From Avoscillospira_A sp052117125 (GTDB taxonomy: Bacteria > Bacillota > Clostridia > Oscillospirales > Oscillospiraceae), in contig NZ_JBQKJT010000006.1 of assembly GCF_052117125.1 (NCBI RefSeq), forward strand, positions 1 through 64,000: DNA of 64,000 nucleotides. Direction: 5' to 3'. Position numbers and translations under genes: made by a program. The notes below the pieces were generated by a model. The model was not told where the DNA came from. It ran no database searches and was given only the letters and a program-made list of their open reading frames with translations. This document shows positions 51,780-60,037 of this stretch, piece after piece; within the stretch, counting starts at the first letter, position 1, and every line of letters begins with the position of its first letter.

Positions 51780-52390
51780 ACAAACAACAAACAAGCACTT
51801 CAAACCAGAAAAGGAGGAGAGTCCAATGTACTAAACAGCCGCAGTCCAACCCCAATCCCTTTTGGTGGCATGCAGTTGGGAATAGCGCAGCCACAGCAGT
51901 CCTGATCTTGTAGGTCGCACCGCATGTTCCGCGTGTCGGATTACCGATGAAGAAGAATTGACCGGGCGTGATGGCCGTGTATCGGCAATGGGTTTGTGAA
52001 CGATGGAACAATCCCCCGCTATCAGACGTACCCGAGACAATTTGTTTCCCAGCGCGAAGAACTGCCGTCGCTGACCGCCATGTGAAGTTGCTGGATTCCA
52101 TTTGGGGCAGTTGGCCTGACAGACTGTAATCTCAATCAAGTACGAATATCCACAGATCACTTTTGTACCTCGAGTGGATCACAGCCGATTCCATCTTTGT
52201 TGTTTGTTGGATATAGATGTTCGCTGTTTTCCCGCAATGGTCCTTACCGAATGGTATCGATTCCGAGACTACGTTTCATACAGTAGATAGTAGAATCAAC
52301 AGGTACACAAAGAGAATAGGAGTTTTACAATTTGAATATTGAAGTTATCTAGCACCCGGCAACAGTCTTATGTTGTCGGGTGCTCCTTTA
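51780..52390 (+). ncRNA. Large structured non-coding RNA candidate (~610 nt)
   Basis: A promoter, a strong terminator and no plausible plus-strand ORF define a ~610-nt transcript. ACAAACAACAAA at the extreme 5' end (51780-51791) is perfectly complementary to TTTGTTGTTTGT at 52196-52207, closing a ~430-nt domain. Internal helices include GTGGC/GCCAC (51865-51869 with 51890-51894), CAGCG/CGCTG (52050-52054 with 52069-52073) and ATCCAC/GTGGAT (52148-52153 with 52174-52179). AGGAGGAGAG precedes only the two-codon frame ATG-TAC-TAA near 51827. Length and setting recall large ornate RNAs such as ROOL or OLE, but I cannot confirm membership by eye. Confidence 0.72.
52351..52390 (+). terminator. Terminator of the large non-coding transcript
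   Basis: AGCACCCGGCAACA pairs over 14 bp (one G-T) with TGTTGTCGGGTGCT, followed by CCTTTATTAT. Confidence 0.92.
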
Positions 52391-52513
52391 TTATATATCA
52401 GGCAACACCGTACTTTTTTGCAGGGCATCACGGTTTTTCTTGCAAATGGCCGCGATTCCTGATATGATACACATATCATTCAGTACGACAATGTAGTAAA
52501 GGAGCGCATTCCA

Positions 52514-54751
52514 ATGATTACCGTCCACAACGGCGGCCATTTCTACCGCAATGGCCAGTTCCTGACCGAAGAGGCCGGCATCGCCGCCGGTCTGCGTCCC
52601 GATACCGGCAAGACCGGCACCATGGCCTATGGCGTTCTGTCCCGGCACAACACCTCCGGGTCCATGGACTTCCTCAAGATCAAATTCGACGCCATGGCCT
52701 CCCACGATATCACCTATGTGGGCATCATCCAGACGGCCCGGGCCTCGGGTCTCACGGAGTTTCCCCTGCCCTATGTGCTGACCAACTGCCACAACAGCCT
52801 TTGCGCCGTGGGCGGCACCATCAATGAAGACGACCATGTATTCGGTCTCAGCGCCGCCAAGAAGTACGGCGGCGAGTTTGTCCCGACCCACCAGGCGGTC
52901 ATCCACAGCTATATGCGGGAAATGTACGCCGGCGGCGGCAAAATGATCATCGGTTCCGACTCCCACACCCGTTACGGCGCTTACGGCACCATGGCCATCG
53001 GCGAGGGCGGCCCGGAGCTGGTCAAGCAGCTGCTCCGTAAGACCTATGACATCGCCTATCCCCGGGTCATTGCCATCTACCTCACCGGCGCGCCCCGGCC
53101 CGGCGTGGGTCCCCAGGACGTAGCCATTGCCCTCATCGGCGCGACGTTCTCCCAGGGCACCGTGAAAAACGGCGTCATGGAGTTCTTCGGCCCCGGCGTG
53201 GCCAATCTGGCCATGGACTACCGCAGCGGCATCGACGTCATGACCACGGAAACCAGCTGCCTCAGCTCCATCTGGTGCACCGACGAGACGGTGAAAAAGT
53301 CTCTGGAAGCCCATGGCCGCGGCAGCGACTATCAGGCCCTGTCCCCTGCCGACGGCGCCTACTATGACTGCGTCATTGAGGTGGATTTGAGCAAGGTGGA
53401 GCCTATGATCGCCCTGCCCTTCCATCCCTCCAACGCCTATACCATCCGGGAGTTCAACGCCAACCTGGAGGACATTCTCCACAAGGTGGACGAGGACACC
53501 ATGGTGAAGCTGGAACTGAAAACCAAGCCTGAAAGCCTGCTGCGGAAGATCCGCAACGGCAAATTCTACGCCGATCAGGGCGTCATTGCCGGATGTTCCG
53601 GCGGCACCTATCAGAATCTGCGCAAGGCCGCCCAGATTCTGGACGGTACGCCCATCGGCTCCGATGCCTATTGGCTCAGCGCCTACCCGGCCAGCCAGCC
53701 CGTCATGATGGAGCTGGCCCGCACCGGCGAGTTGGCCAAGCTCATGGCCTCCGGCGTCTCTGTCCGGTCGGCCTTCTGCGGTCCCTGCTTCGGTGCCGGC
53801 GACGTCCCCGCCAACGGCGCATTCTCCATCCGCCATTCCACCCGCAACTTCCCCAACCGGGAGGGCTCCAAGCCCGGCGACGGCCAGGTGTCCTATGTGG
53901 CACTGATGGACGCCCGTTCCATTGCCGCTTCCTCCCTCAACGGCGGCGCCATCACCTCCGCCATGGACTTGGGACTGGAGCCGGAGGAGTCCTTTGTGGA
54001 ATACCACTTCGACGACTCCGCCTACCGCCGCGTTTACCACGGTGTGGGCCATCCCCAGAAGGATGCCGAACTGGTCTTCGGCCCCAACATCGCCGACTGG
54101 CCCAGCCAGATTCCCATGCCGGAGAACCTCTATCTCACCGTGGCCGCGGCCATCTATGACCCTGTCACCACCACCGACGAACTGATCCCCTCCGGCGAGA
54201 CCTCCTCCTACCGCTCCAATCCCTTGAAACTGTCGGAGTTCGCTTTGAGCCGCAAGGACCCCCAGTATGTGGGCCGCGCCAAGGCCGTGCTGGCCGTGGA
54301 ACAGCTGCGCCGGGAAAACCCCAATGCCACTGCTGTGATCGCTGCCCTGGACGGCCACGACGCCGCCACCACGGGCTTGGGCAGCGTGGTCATGTCCATC
54401 CGGCCCGGCGATGGCTCCGCCAGAGAGCAGGCGGCTTCCTGCCAGCGCGTTCTGGGCGGCTGCGCCAACCTGTGTGAAGACTTTGCCACCAAGCGCTATC
54501 GCTCCAACGTGATCAACTGGGGCATGGTGCCGTTCACCGTGACGGATATTGTGCAATATAACATTCAGCCCGGTGACAAGCTGTACATCCCCGGCATCAA
54601 GGCCGCCCTGGAGTCCGGCGCGGAATCCATCGACGCCACCTTGACGCAAAACGGCGTCTCCACCACCATTCCCCTGAAGCTGGAACGCCTGACGGCGGAG
54701 GACCGGGAGATCATCCTCTCCGGTTGTCTCATCAATTATTACGCAAAATAA
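52514..54751 (+). CDS. Aconitase-family hydratase
   Basis: 745 residues with the aconitase/IPM isomerase layout: IIGSDSHTRYGA (substrate and first Cys region), VIAGCSGGTYQN and FCGPCFGAGDVP (cluster Cys), and a C-terminal swivel domain (KRYRSNVINWGMVPF). It resembles YbhJ-type 'hydratases' more than AcnA, so the substrate may be a hydroxy-di- or tricarboxylate other than citrate. It starts behind AAAGGAG and is followed by a bidirectional terminator. The gap 52391-52513 holds only the promoter region. Confidence 0.88.
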   Translation: MITVHNGGHFYRNGQFLTEEAGIAAGLRPDTGKTGTMAYGVLSRHNTSGSMDFLKIKFDAMASHDITYVGIIQTARASGLTEFPLPYVLTNCHNSLCAVGGTINEDDHVFGLSAAKKYGGEFVPTHQAVIHSYMREMYAGGGKMIIGSDSHTRYGAYGTMAIGEGGPELVKQLLRKTYDIAYPRVIAIYLTGAPRPGVGPQDVAIALIGATFSQGTVKNGVMEFFGPGVANLAMDYRSGIDVMTTETSCLSSIWCTDETVKKSLEAHGRGSDYQALSPADGAYYDCVIEVDLSKVEPMIALPFHPSNAYTIREFNANLEDILHKVDEDTMVKLELKTKPESLLRKIRNGKFYADQGVIAGCSGGTYQNLRKAAQILDGTPIGSDAYWLSAYPASQPVMMELARTGELAKLMASGVSVRSAFCGPCFGAGDVPANGAFSIRHSTRNFPNREGSKPGDGQVSYVALMDARSIAASSLNGGAITSAMDLGLEPEESFVEYHFDDSAYRRVYHGVGHPQKDAELVFGPNIADWPSQIPMPENLYLTVAAAIYDPVTTTDELIPSGETSSYRSNPLKLSEFALSRKDPQYVGRAKAVLAVEQLRRENPNATAVIAALDGHDAATTGLGSVVMSIRPGDGSAREQAASCQRVLGGCANLCEDFATKRYRSNVINWGMVPFTVTDIVQYNIQPGDKLYIPGIKAALESGAESIDATLTQNGVSTTIPLKLERLTAEDREIILSGCLINYYAK

Positions 54752-54755
54752 GCAC

Positions 54756-54790
54756 AAAAAATCGTGGATGCTGCGGCATCCACGATTTTT
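54756..54790. terminator. Bidirectional terminator
   Basis: AAAAAATCGTGGATG-CTGCGG-CATCCACGATTTTT between the convergent hydratase and membrane-protein genes. Confidence 0.93.
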
Positions 54791-54803
54791 CAGTTCCATA
54801 CGT

Positions 54804-55742
54804 TCAAAACAAATCATTGAGACTGCCGAAGGTATCCATCCAGTTATCCAGCCTGTCTTCCACAGATTGACCTGCCACGAACATTCCCTCGGCCGCCTGC
54901 TCGCACAGCTTTCCGCCGGTCCAAACGGTCATGGAGATCACCGCCGCCAAAAGTACCGCCGTCATGGTCAGATGGGCGCCGGTCATGGGTACCCCAAAGA
55001 TTTTTACCAGCAGCAGCGTAATCAGGCCGCACCAGAACACCGCGCCAAGAATCAGCGCCAGGGCCGCGCCCATTCCCCACCCAAAGAGAATGAACAGCAC
55101 GGTCAATATCAGGGCGGCGCTGCTGAAAACCGTATTCACGCCCACCGCCAGAAGTACATAATAAAAGCCGGCATTGACCCGGGTCAGTTTGATCTGCAAA
55201 AAGACAGCCAAAACAGATAGCGCCAGCGCAATAACGGCAATCCGCGCACCCGTGAGCCAAGTGGTGAAAAACGGCACATAGATATCGGTCCGGCCACCGG
55301 AAGTTCCGGCAACCGATTCCACAATGGCATGGAGTGATTTGCTGCTGGCAGCAAACAGCACAAGCCCGGCCAAAACCACATGGAGTACCATCATCGTCAC
55401 AGCCAGCGCCGAATCCCGCGCCTTGAGTACGCCGGTGGTCGTCTTGATGGGGTCGCGCCAGTAGTCCCGCAGAAACAACGTCACGCGTCCCAATGGCTCT
55501 TTCAGTTTTTTCCAATAGATATTCTCTCCGGCCGGAGCCGCCTGAAACATGGGCCGGTCCTCCGCCATGTCCGTTGGGGTGCTGCGCTCCTGGACCGCAG
55601 CCTCTCCGGACGTCTGCGGCTCTGCCACCTCTGCGCTCTCCCGGGGCGCATCCAGCGACTTTGTTTCTTCTTGCTCCGGCTGACAGTTGCATACACCGTC
55701 CTCTGGCAGTAATTTCCCGCAGTATGTGCAAAAGCGGTCCAT
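54804..55742 (-). CDS. Zinc-ribbon multipass membrane protein
   Basis: 312 residues. The N-terminal half zinc ribbon MDRFCTYCGKLLPEDGVCNC is followed by an acidic linker (about 22-75) and five or six membrane helices from about residue 115, resembling YIP1-type proteins. The function is unknown. Such zinc-ribbon/YIP1 proteins are frequent in clostridia, often as single genes. Confidence 0.7.
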   Translation of the reverse strand: MDRFCTYCGKLLPEDGVCNCQPEQEETKSLDAPRESAEVAEPQTSGEAAVQERSTPTDMAEDRPMFQAAPAGENIYWKKLKEPLGRVTLFLRDYWRDPIKTTTGVLKARDSALAVTMMVLHVVLAGLVLFAASSKSLHAIVESVAGTSGGRTDIYVPFFTTWLTGARIAVIALALSVLAVFLQIKLTRVNAGFYYVLLAVGVNTVFSSAALILTVLFILFGWGMGAALALILGAVFWCGLITLLLVKIFGVPMTGAHLTMTAVLLAAVISMTVWTGGKLCEQAAEGMFVAGQSVEDRLDNWMDTFGSLNDLF

Positions 55743-56081
55743 GATTGCTCCTCCTTCATGCTTTGAATACCGCGGTACGGTGAGAATGCGACGCGCACGC
55801 GCCTGCTTCTGTATGTGTGCCGCGCATGGCTTCCCATTCCGGCAGTTCTGCCGGTGTATTTGGTATTATCATAATGCCCTGGCCCGGCGCTGTCAATCTT
55901 CGACTGGTTTCCCATAAAAATTCATGCGTTTGCAGCGTACCACAAAAACAGACCGTCAACGCACGTGCATCCAGTTTCTATACAGTATTCGTTTTTTGCA
56001 TACCAAGAATATGGCTGAAATTTCACCGTTTGTCCGATTTTTCTTGACAATTCACCTTGGTAAATGGTATGATATCTCTAC
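55743..56081. promoter_or_regulatory. Intergenic region with the tRNA-Leu promoter
   Basis: TTGACA (56044-56049), an 18-bp spacer and TATGAT (56068-56073) lie just before tRNA-Leu, matching a strong housekeeping promoter. The rest of the 339 bp contains the upstream region of the minus-strand membrane-protein gene and no gene of its own. Confidence 0.75.
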
Positions 56082-56168
56082 GCCGCTGTGGCGAAACAGG
56101 CAGACGCAAGGGACTTAAAATCCCTCGGTGGCAACACCGTACCGGTTCGATCCCGGTCAGCGGCACCA
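56082..56168 (+). tRNA. tRNA-Leu (anticodon UAA)
   Basis: 87 nt including encoded CCA. Acceptor GCCGCTG/CAGCGGC, anticodon arm AGGGA-CTTAAAA-TCCCT (anticodon TAA), long class II variable arm CGGTGGCAACACCG and T arm CCGGTTCGATCCCGG. Confidence 0.97.
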
Positions 56169-56205
56169 CGCCGGAGCAAAGTCCACTTTGCTCCGGCGTC
56201 TTTTT
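56169..56205 (+). terminator. tRNA-Leu terminator
   Basis: CGCCGGAGCAAAG-TCCA-CTTTGCTCCGGCG followed by TCTTTTT. Confidence 0.93.
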
Positions 56206-56288
56206 ATTATGGATGGGACAAACAAGACGCCATCCGCCTTTCATACCACCGCACCCAATCCCCAATCGACAGAAACAGGAGGGCGTCC

Positions 56289-56504
56289 ATGCAAAAGGTA
56301 GTCTATATCAGCAACAGCCGCGATGTGACGGAACAGACCGACGTCAACCGCAATCCATATTTGGTGCATCTGAACAAACTGTTGGAGGAGGGCTGGGTTG
56401 TCTCACAGATGAACACCCAGACGGTGGAGGTGGACCCCAAGCTGGAGCACTATCTCCACAAGGAAACGCTGGTGTCCTTTGTAATTCTCGAAAAACCCGA
56501 CTGA
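56289..56504 (+). CDS. Small hypothetical protein
   Basis: 71 residues: MQKVVYISNSRDVTEQTDVNRNPYLVHLNKLLEEGWVV and an amphipathic remainder ending VSFVILEKPD. ATG 56289 is preceded by AGGAGGG, and a good terminator follows, so it looks like a real gene. The pattern of a strand, a long helix 'LNKLLEEGW' and strands resembles small DUF4177-like proteins, but I do not assign it. Confidence 0.65.
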   Translation: MQKVVYISNSRDVTEQTDVNRNPYLVHLNKLLEEGWVVSQMNTQTVEVDPKLEHYLHKETLVSFVILEKPD

Positions 56505-56528
56505 ACCCGGCCATCGTCCGTCAACCGT

Positions 56529-56566
56529 GTCTTCGGCTCCCGTTGGAGTCGAAGACTTATTTTTTT
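56529..56566 (+). terminator. Terminator after the small gene
   Basis: GTCTTCG-CTCC/GGAG-CGAAGAC hairpin followed by TTATTTTTTT. Confidence 0.88.
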
Positions 56567-56613
56567 ATTAATATTGCAAGAAAATCATAAGAAAAAATTT
56601 ATCAAACGCCTAC

Positions 56614-56664
56614 TTGACATCTCGGAATACTGGTATATAATATTAATAACAATACTTATTATTG
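56614..56664 (+). promoter_or_regulatory. Rubrerythrin promoter with AT-rich operator candidate
   Basis: TTGACA (56614-56619), 16 bp, TATAAT (56636-56641). Overlapping and following it is the AT-rich dyad AATAACAATACTTATT, reminiscent of Fur/PerR-family sites. PerR control of rubrerythrin is known in clostridia; here it is inferred. Confidence 0.6.
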
Positions 56665-56681
56665 CTAAGGAGGCAATGACA

Positions 56682-57248
56682 ATGAGCATCAAGGGAACAC
56701 AGACCGAAAAAAATCTGCTGGCCGCCTTCCAGGGCGAGTCCATGGCCCGGAACAAGTACACCTTTTTCGCCCAGCGCGCCAAGCAGGAAAACCATCCGGA
56801 AATCGCTGCCCTTTTCGACAGCCTCTCCACCAACGAAGCCATGCACGGCAAGCTGCTCTATCAGAAGTTGATGGGTATCGGCAACACCGCCGAAAACCTT
56901 CAGGCCGCCGCTACCGGTGAGTACGGCGAATGGAGCAGCATGTATCCCGATTTTGCAGCTCAGGCCCGTCAGGAAGGCTTTGAGGACATTGCCGCTCTGT
57001 TTGAGAATATCGCCAAGATCGAAAAAGACCACGAAATGCGCTTTATGCAGGCCTTGGTAAAGCTGCAAGAGGCCGGCGTTGCCGCCGAAACCCCCGCTCC
57101 TGCCGCTGCCGCCGCTCCCAAGACTGTGACGGTCCAGGGTTACCGCTGTCAGTTCTGCGGCGCAACGTACGAGCATCGCCCCGATGTCTGCGAGGTCTGC
57201 GGCGCCATTGGTTCCTTCGAGGAAACCTCGTTCAAGAAAACTGTGTGA
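56682..57248 (+). CDS. rbr: Rubrerythrin
   Basis: Non-haem di-iron peroxidase that detoxifies hydrogen peroxide in anaerobes, with electrons from NADH via rubredoxin-type carriers. 188 residues. Four-helix diiron domain with ESMARNKYTFFAQRAKQE and the ENIAKIEKDHEMRF ligands. An Ala/Pro linker is followed by a C-terminal rubredoxin domain with CQFCGATYE and CEVCGAIG. ATG 56682 sits 8 bp after AAGGAGG. Confidence 0.96.
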   Translation: MSIKGTQTEKNLLAAFQGESMARNKYTFFAQRAKQENHPEIAALFDSLSTNEAMHGKLLYQKLMGIGNTAENLQAAATGEYGEWSSMYPDFAAQARQEGFEDIAALFENIAKIEKDHEMRFMQALVKLQEAGVAAETPAPAAAAAPKTVTVQGYRCQFCGATYEHRPDVCEVCGAIGSFEETSFKKTV

Positions 57249-57278
57249 TCCCCTCTTCTTTGAATTGCTATAGATAGT

Positions 57279-57312
57279 AAAAAAGCAGCATGCCGGGCAT
57301 GCTGCTTTTTTT
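57279..57312. terminator. Bidirectional terminator
   Basis: AAAAAGCAGCATGCC-G-GGCATGCTGCTTTTTTT, shared by convergent rbr and the rnf operon. Confidence 0.93.
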
Positions 57313-57329
57313 GCTTTTCTATCAATGAT

Positions 57330-58187
57330 TCAGACGGCCGGGGCCTCTTGCGCCACTGTCTCCTCCGGTTCGGGCTGCGGTCTGGGCCCGCCGAAGACAA
57401 ATTTGACGCTGCCCGTGGGACAGGCCTCCACGCACTTGCCGCAGGCCGTACACCGCAGGGGATTCACGCGGGCCAGCGCATTGTCCATCTTGATGGCGTT
57501 GTTGGGGCAGACCTTACTGCACTTGGTACAGCCGATGCAGCCGGCCTTACAGACATCGATTACGGCTTTGCCGCGCTCCAGGTTGGAGCAGACGTTGATA
57601 ACCTGTTGTTTGGCCGAGAAAATACCGATGACCCGGTTGGGACAGACATTGGCGCAGAGGCCGCAGCCGGTGCATCGGTCCCGGTCCACCACGGCCACGC
57701 CCTTTTCGATGCGGATGGCGTTGTTGGAACAGACGGCCATGCAGTCGCCGTTGCCGAGACAGCCGAAGGCACAGGCGTCCGGTCCGCCGAACAGCAGCCG
57801 CGCCGCGGCGCAGCTCTTGACGCCCTGATAATTCATACGGACGTCGGTTTTGGTGCAGTCACCGGCGCAGCAGACCACGGCCACGCGCTTTTCCACCTCA
57901 CCGGCCTCGATGCCCAGCACCGAGGCAATTTCCGCCGCACAATCCGCGCCGCCGGGGACGCAGATATTGGGGCGGGTCTCCTTGCCGGAAGCCAACGCCT
58001 GCGCATACCCGTCGCAGCCCGCATAGCCGCAGGCGCCGCAGTTGGCGCCGGGCAGGGCGGCACGAATGGCCGGGAACCGCGGGTCTTCCTCCACGGCCAT
58101 GACCTTGGAGGCAACTGCCAGAATGACGCCGCAGACAAGACCGATGACGGCCACGGCAATGGCGGCGGTCAGAATGATGTTCACCAT
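57330..58187 (-). CDS. rnfB: Rnf complex subunit B
   Basis: 285-residue Fe-S subunit that accepts electrons from ferredoxin. N-terminal membrane helix (about residues 3-27), the CGACGYAGCDGYA cluster domain, and CAGDC. Ferredoxin-like cluster motifs follow (CTGCGLCANVCP, CIGCTKCSKVCP, CTACGKCVEACP). The C-terminus has a short Pro/Glu-rich tail. Last gene of rnfCDGEAB, as usual in clostridia. Confidence 0.95.
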   Translation of the reverse strand: MVNIILTAAIAVAVIGLVCGVILAVASKVMAVEEDPRFPAIRAALPGANCGACGYAGCDGYAQALASGKETRPNICVPGGADCAAEIASVLGIEAGEVEKRVAVVCCAGDCTKTDVRMNYQGVKSCAAARLLFGGPDACAFGCLGNGDCMAVCSNNAIRIEKGVAVVDRDRCTGCGLCANVCPNRVIGIFSAKQQVINVCSNLERGKAVIDVCKAGCIGCTKCSKVCPNNAIKMDNALARVNPLRCTACGKCVEACPTGSVKFVFGGPRPQPEPEETVAQEAPAV

Positions 58188-58203
58188 ACTCCGTTCCCCC
58201 TCC

Positions 58204-58803
58204 TTATCGGCCGAACAGGCTGTTGATTACGCCGCCGAAGCCCTGGAATGCCGCCGCCAGAATGGCCGCCGACACCAGGGTAATCGGTAGGCCCCGGAAT
58301 GCCTTGGGGGCGTCGCAGTGCTCGGTGCGGATGCGGATGCCGGAGAACAGCACCATGGCCAGGAAGAAGCCCAGGCCGGAGCCGAAGGAGTTGAACATGG
58401 CCTCGGCGAAGTTGTACTTCTCCTGAATGTTCAGCACCGTCACACCCAGGATGGCGCAGTTGGTAGTAATCAGCGGCAGGTAGATACCCAGGGAACGGTG
58501 CAGGGCGGGGATGTAGCGCTTGAGGACGATTTCCACCAGCTGCACCAAGGCGGCGATGACCAGGATAAAGACGATGGTCTGGAGATAGCCCAGGTTGTTG
58601 GGGTCCAGCAGGTACGTTTGAATGGGCCAGGTGACAGCGGTGGCCAGCAGCATAACGAAAATGACGGCAATGGACATACCGGCGGCCTGGTCCAGCTTTT
58701 TGGACACGCCCAGGAAGGGGCAGATACCCAGGAACCGCTGCAACACATAGTTGTTGACGAAGACGGCGCTGAGCATGATAAAGAGCAGATTTTTAAAGTC
58801 CAT
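58204..58803 (-). CDS. rnfA: Rnf complex subunit A
   Basis: 199-residue integral membrane subunit with six helices. Contains the NNYVLQRFLGICPFLGVSKK and LPLITTNCAILGV motifs; the Cys in TNC and GICP belong to the intramembrane Fe-S site shared with RnfE. Confidence 0.95.
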   Translation of the reverse strand: MDFKNLLFIMLSAVFVNNYVLQRFLGICPFLGVSKKLDQAAGMSIAVIFVMLLATAVTWPIQTYLLDPNNLGYLQTIVFILVIAALVQLVEIVLKRYIPALHRSLGIYLPLITTNCAILGVTVLNIQEKYNFAEAMFNSFGSGLGFFLAMVLFSGIRIRTEHCDAPKAFRGLPITLVSAAILAAAFQGFGGVINSLFGR

Positions 58804-58806
58804 ACC

Positions 58807-59490
58807 TCATGCCTCCTTTCCCAGTTTGCCGCAGACTGCCCGGTGGGGGCAGGCGCCGCAGCCGGTGGCCTCGTGTTTGACGCGGCCATGGGTCACCTTT
58901 GCCACCAGGGCGATGAGGCAGCCAAAGACGAAGAAGCCGCCGGGGCTCTGGCTGAGGATGGGAATGTTATACTCGGAGAAGAACGGCAGATCGTGGCCCG
59001 CGAAGGAGCCGGAGCCCAGGACCTCACGGATGGTGCCCATGACCGTCAGGGTCAGGGTGAAGCCCAGGCCCATGCCCAGGCCGTCGAGGGCCGAGTGGAA
59101 GACGCCGTTTTTGCTGGCGAACATTTCGGCGCGGCCCAGGATGATGCAGTTGACGACGATCAGCGGCAGGAACACGCCCAGGGAGTCGTACAGGTCTTTA
59201 AAGTACGCCTGAACCAGCATTTGCACCACGGTGACGAAACCGGCAATGACGACGATGTAACAGGGAATGCGCACCGTGTCGGGAATCACTTTCCGCAGCA
59301 GAGAGATGAGCATATTGGAGCACAGCAACACCATGGTGGCCGCCAACCCCATACCCACGGCGGTGCTGACGGATGTGGAGGTAGCCATGGACGGGCAGGT
59401 GCCAAGGACCAGGACCAACACGGGATTCTCCTTGATGATGCCCCGAAGCAAAATATCGAGGCCGGACTGTTTTTGACATTCTTTCTTCAT
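58807..59490 (-). CDS. rnfE: Rnf complex subunit E
   Basis: 227-residue homologue of RnfA with LVLVLGTCPSMATS and FLPLIVVNCIILGRAE motifs forming the other half of the intramembrane cluster. The C-terminal tail has extra Cys (CGACPHRAVCGK), which is a variant cytoplasmic extension. It is translated just upstream of rnfA (3-bp gap). Confidence 0.95.
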   Translation of the reverse strand: MKKECQKQSGLDILLRGIIKENPVLVLVLGTCPSMATSTSVSTAVGMGLAATMVLLCSNMLISLLRKVIPDTVRIPCYIVVIAGFVTVVQMLVQAYFKDLYDSLGVFLPLIVVNCIILGRAEMFASKNGVFHSALDGLGMGLGFTLTLTVMGTIREVLGSGSFAGHDLPFFSEYNIPILSQSPGGFFVFGCLIALVAKVTHGRVKHEATGCGACPHRAVCGKLGKEA

Positions 59491-59502
59491 TTCTCCGCCT
59501 CC

Positions 59503-60036
59503 TTATTCTGCGTCCACCAGAGCCAGGGCGTCAAAGGCCGCCTGGATGGCGGCGATCATGCCGCCCGAGGACTTGGTGGCGCCGCTGACAGCTTCGATTT
59601 CCGAAACGTCCGTGACGCCGGGCAGCTGCTGCTGGAACTCGGAGCCGTCGCCCACCACGGGGTCGCTGATACCGGCGCTCTCACCGTGGGTCAGGACCTT
59701 GGTACCGGTGATGGCGCCCGCCGGGTCAATGCCCACCATGACCTGGATGTTGCCGCCGAAGCCCTTGCCGTAGGTGGTAAAGACGTAACCGGCGCCGTTT
59801 CCGGCCTTTTGAATCTTGACCACGTTTTCCGGCAGCTCCAGGCCGGTAACATCGGTGAAGTCGGTGCCGTCGGGCATGACCTCCAGCAATGCCGCTTGTG
59901 CTGCGGCCTTCTCCTGAGCCTGGATGATGGGGGCCGTCAAATCGTTGACAAACGCCAGAATGGCGGCGATGGCGAAGGCAATGACGGTCAGGACCACCAC
60001 CGGCGCCGCCAGGGAACTCTTTTTTGTTGCCGTCAT
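59503..60036 (-). CDS. rnfG: Rnf complex subunit G (covalent FMN)
   Basis: About 177 residues with an N-terminal membrane helix (about 12-32) and an FMN-binding domain. The flavin is attached to the Thr of SGATKSSGG. HGESAGISDPVVG is the family loop. Start ATG 60036 follows GGGAGGTG and overlaps the rnfD stop region. Confidence 0.94.
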   Translation of the reverse strand: MTATKKSSLAAPVVVLTVIAFAIAAILAFVNDLTAPIIQAQEKAAAQAALLEVMPDGTDFTDVTGLELPENVVKIQKAGNGAGYVFTTYGKGFGGNIQVMVGIDPAGAITGTKVLTHGESAGISDPVVGDGSEFQQQLPGVTDVSEIEAVSGATKSSGGMIAAIQAAFDALALVDAE

Positions 60037-60037
60037 A

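Noticed and set aside
51827..51835. Shine-Dalgarno-like AGGAGGAGAG with ATG-TAC-TAA
   Set aside because: Only a two-codon frame; more likely a structural element of the RNA than a leader peptide, although a start-stop role cannot be excluded.
51778..52160. Two overlapping minus-strand frames of 107 and 109 codons inside the large RNA region
   Set aside because: No ribosome site of note, random-looking Cys/Trp/Ser-rich composition, opposite to a clear promoter-terminator pair.
51780..52390. RNase P RNA, tmRNA or SRP RNA
   Set aside because: The GGAGGAGAGTCC string resembles the RNase P P4 start, but the matching downstream conserved segments are missing. There is no tRNA-like end for tmRNA and no SRP Alu or S-domain motif.
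52391..54817. 808-codon minus-strand frame opposite the hydratase
   Set aside because: Shadow of the aconitase-family gene; it runs through terminators at both ends.
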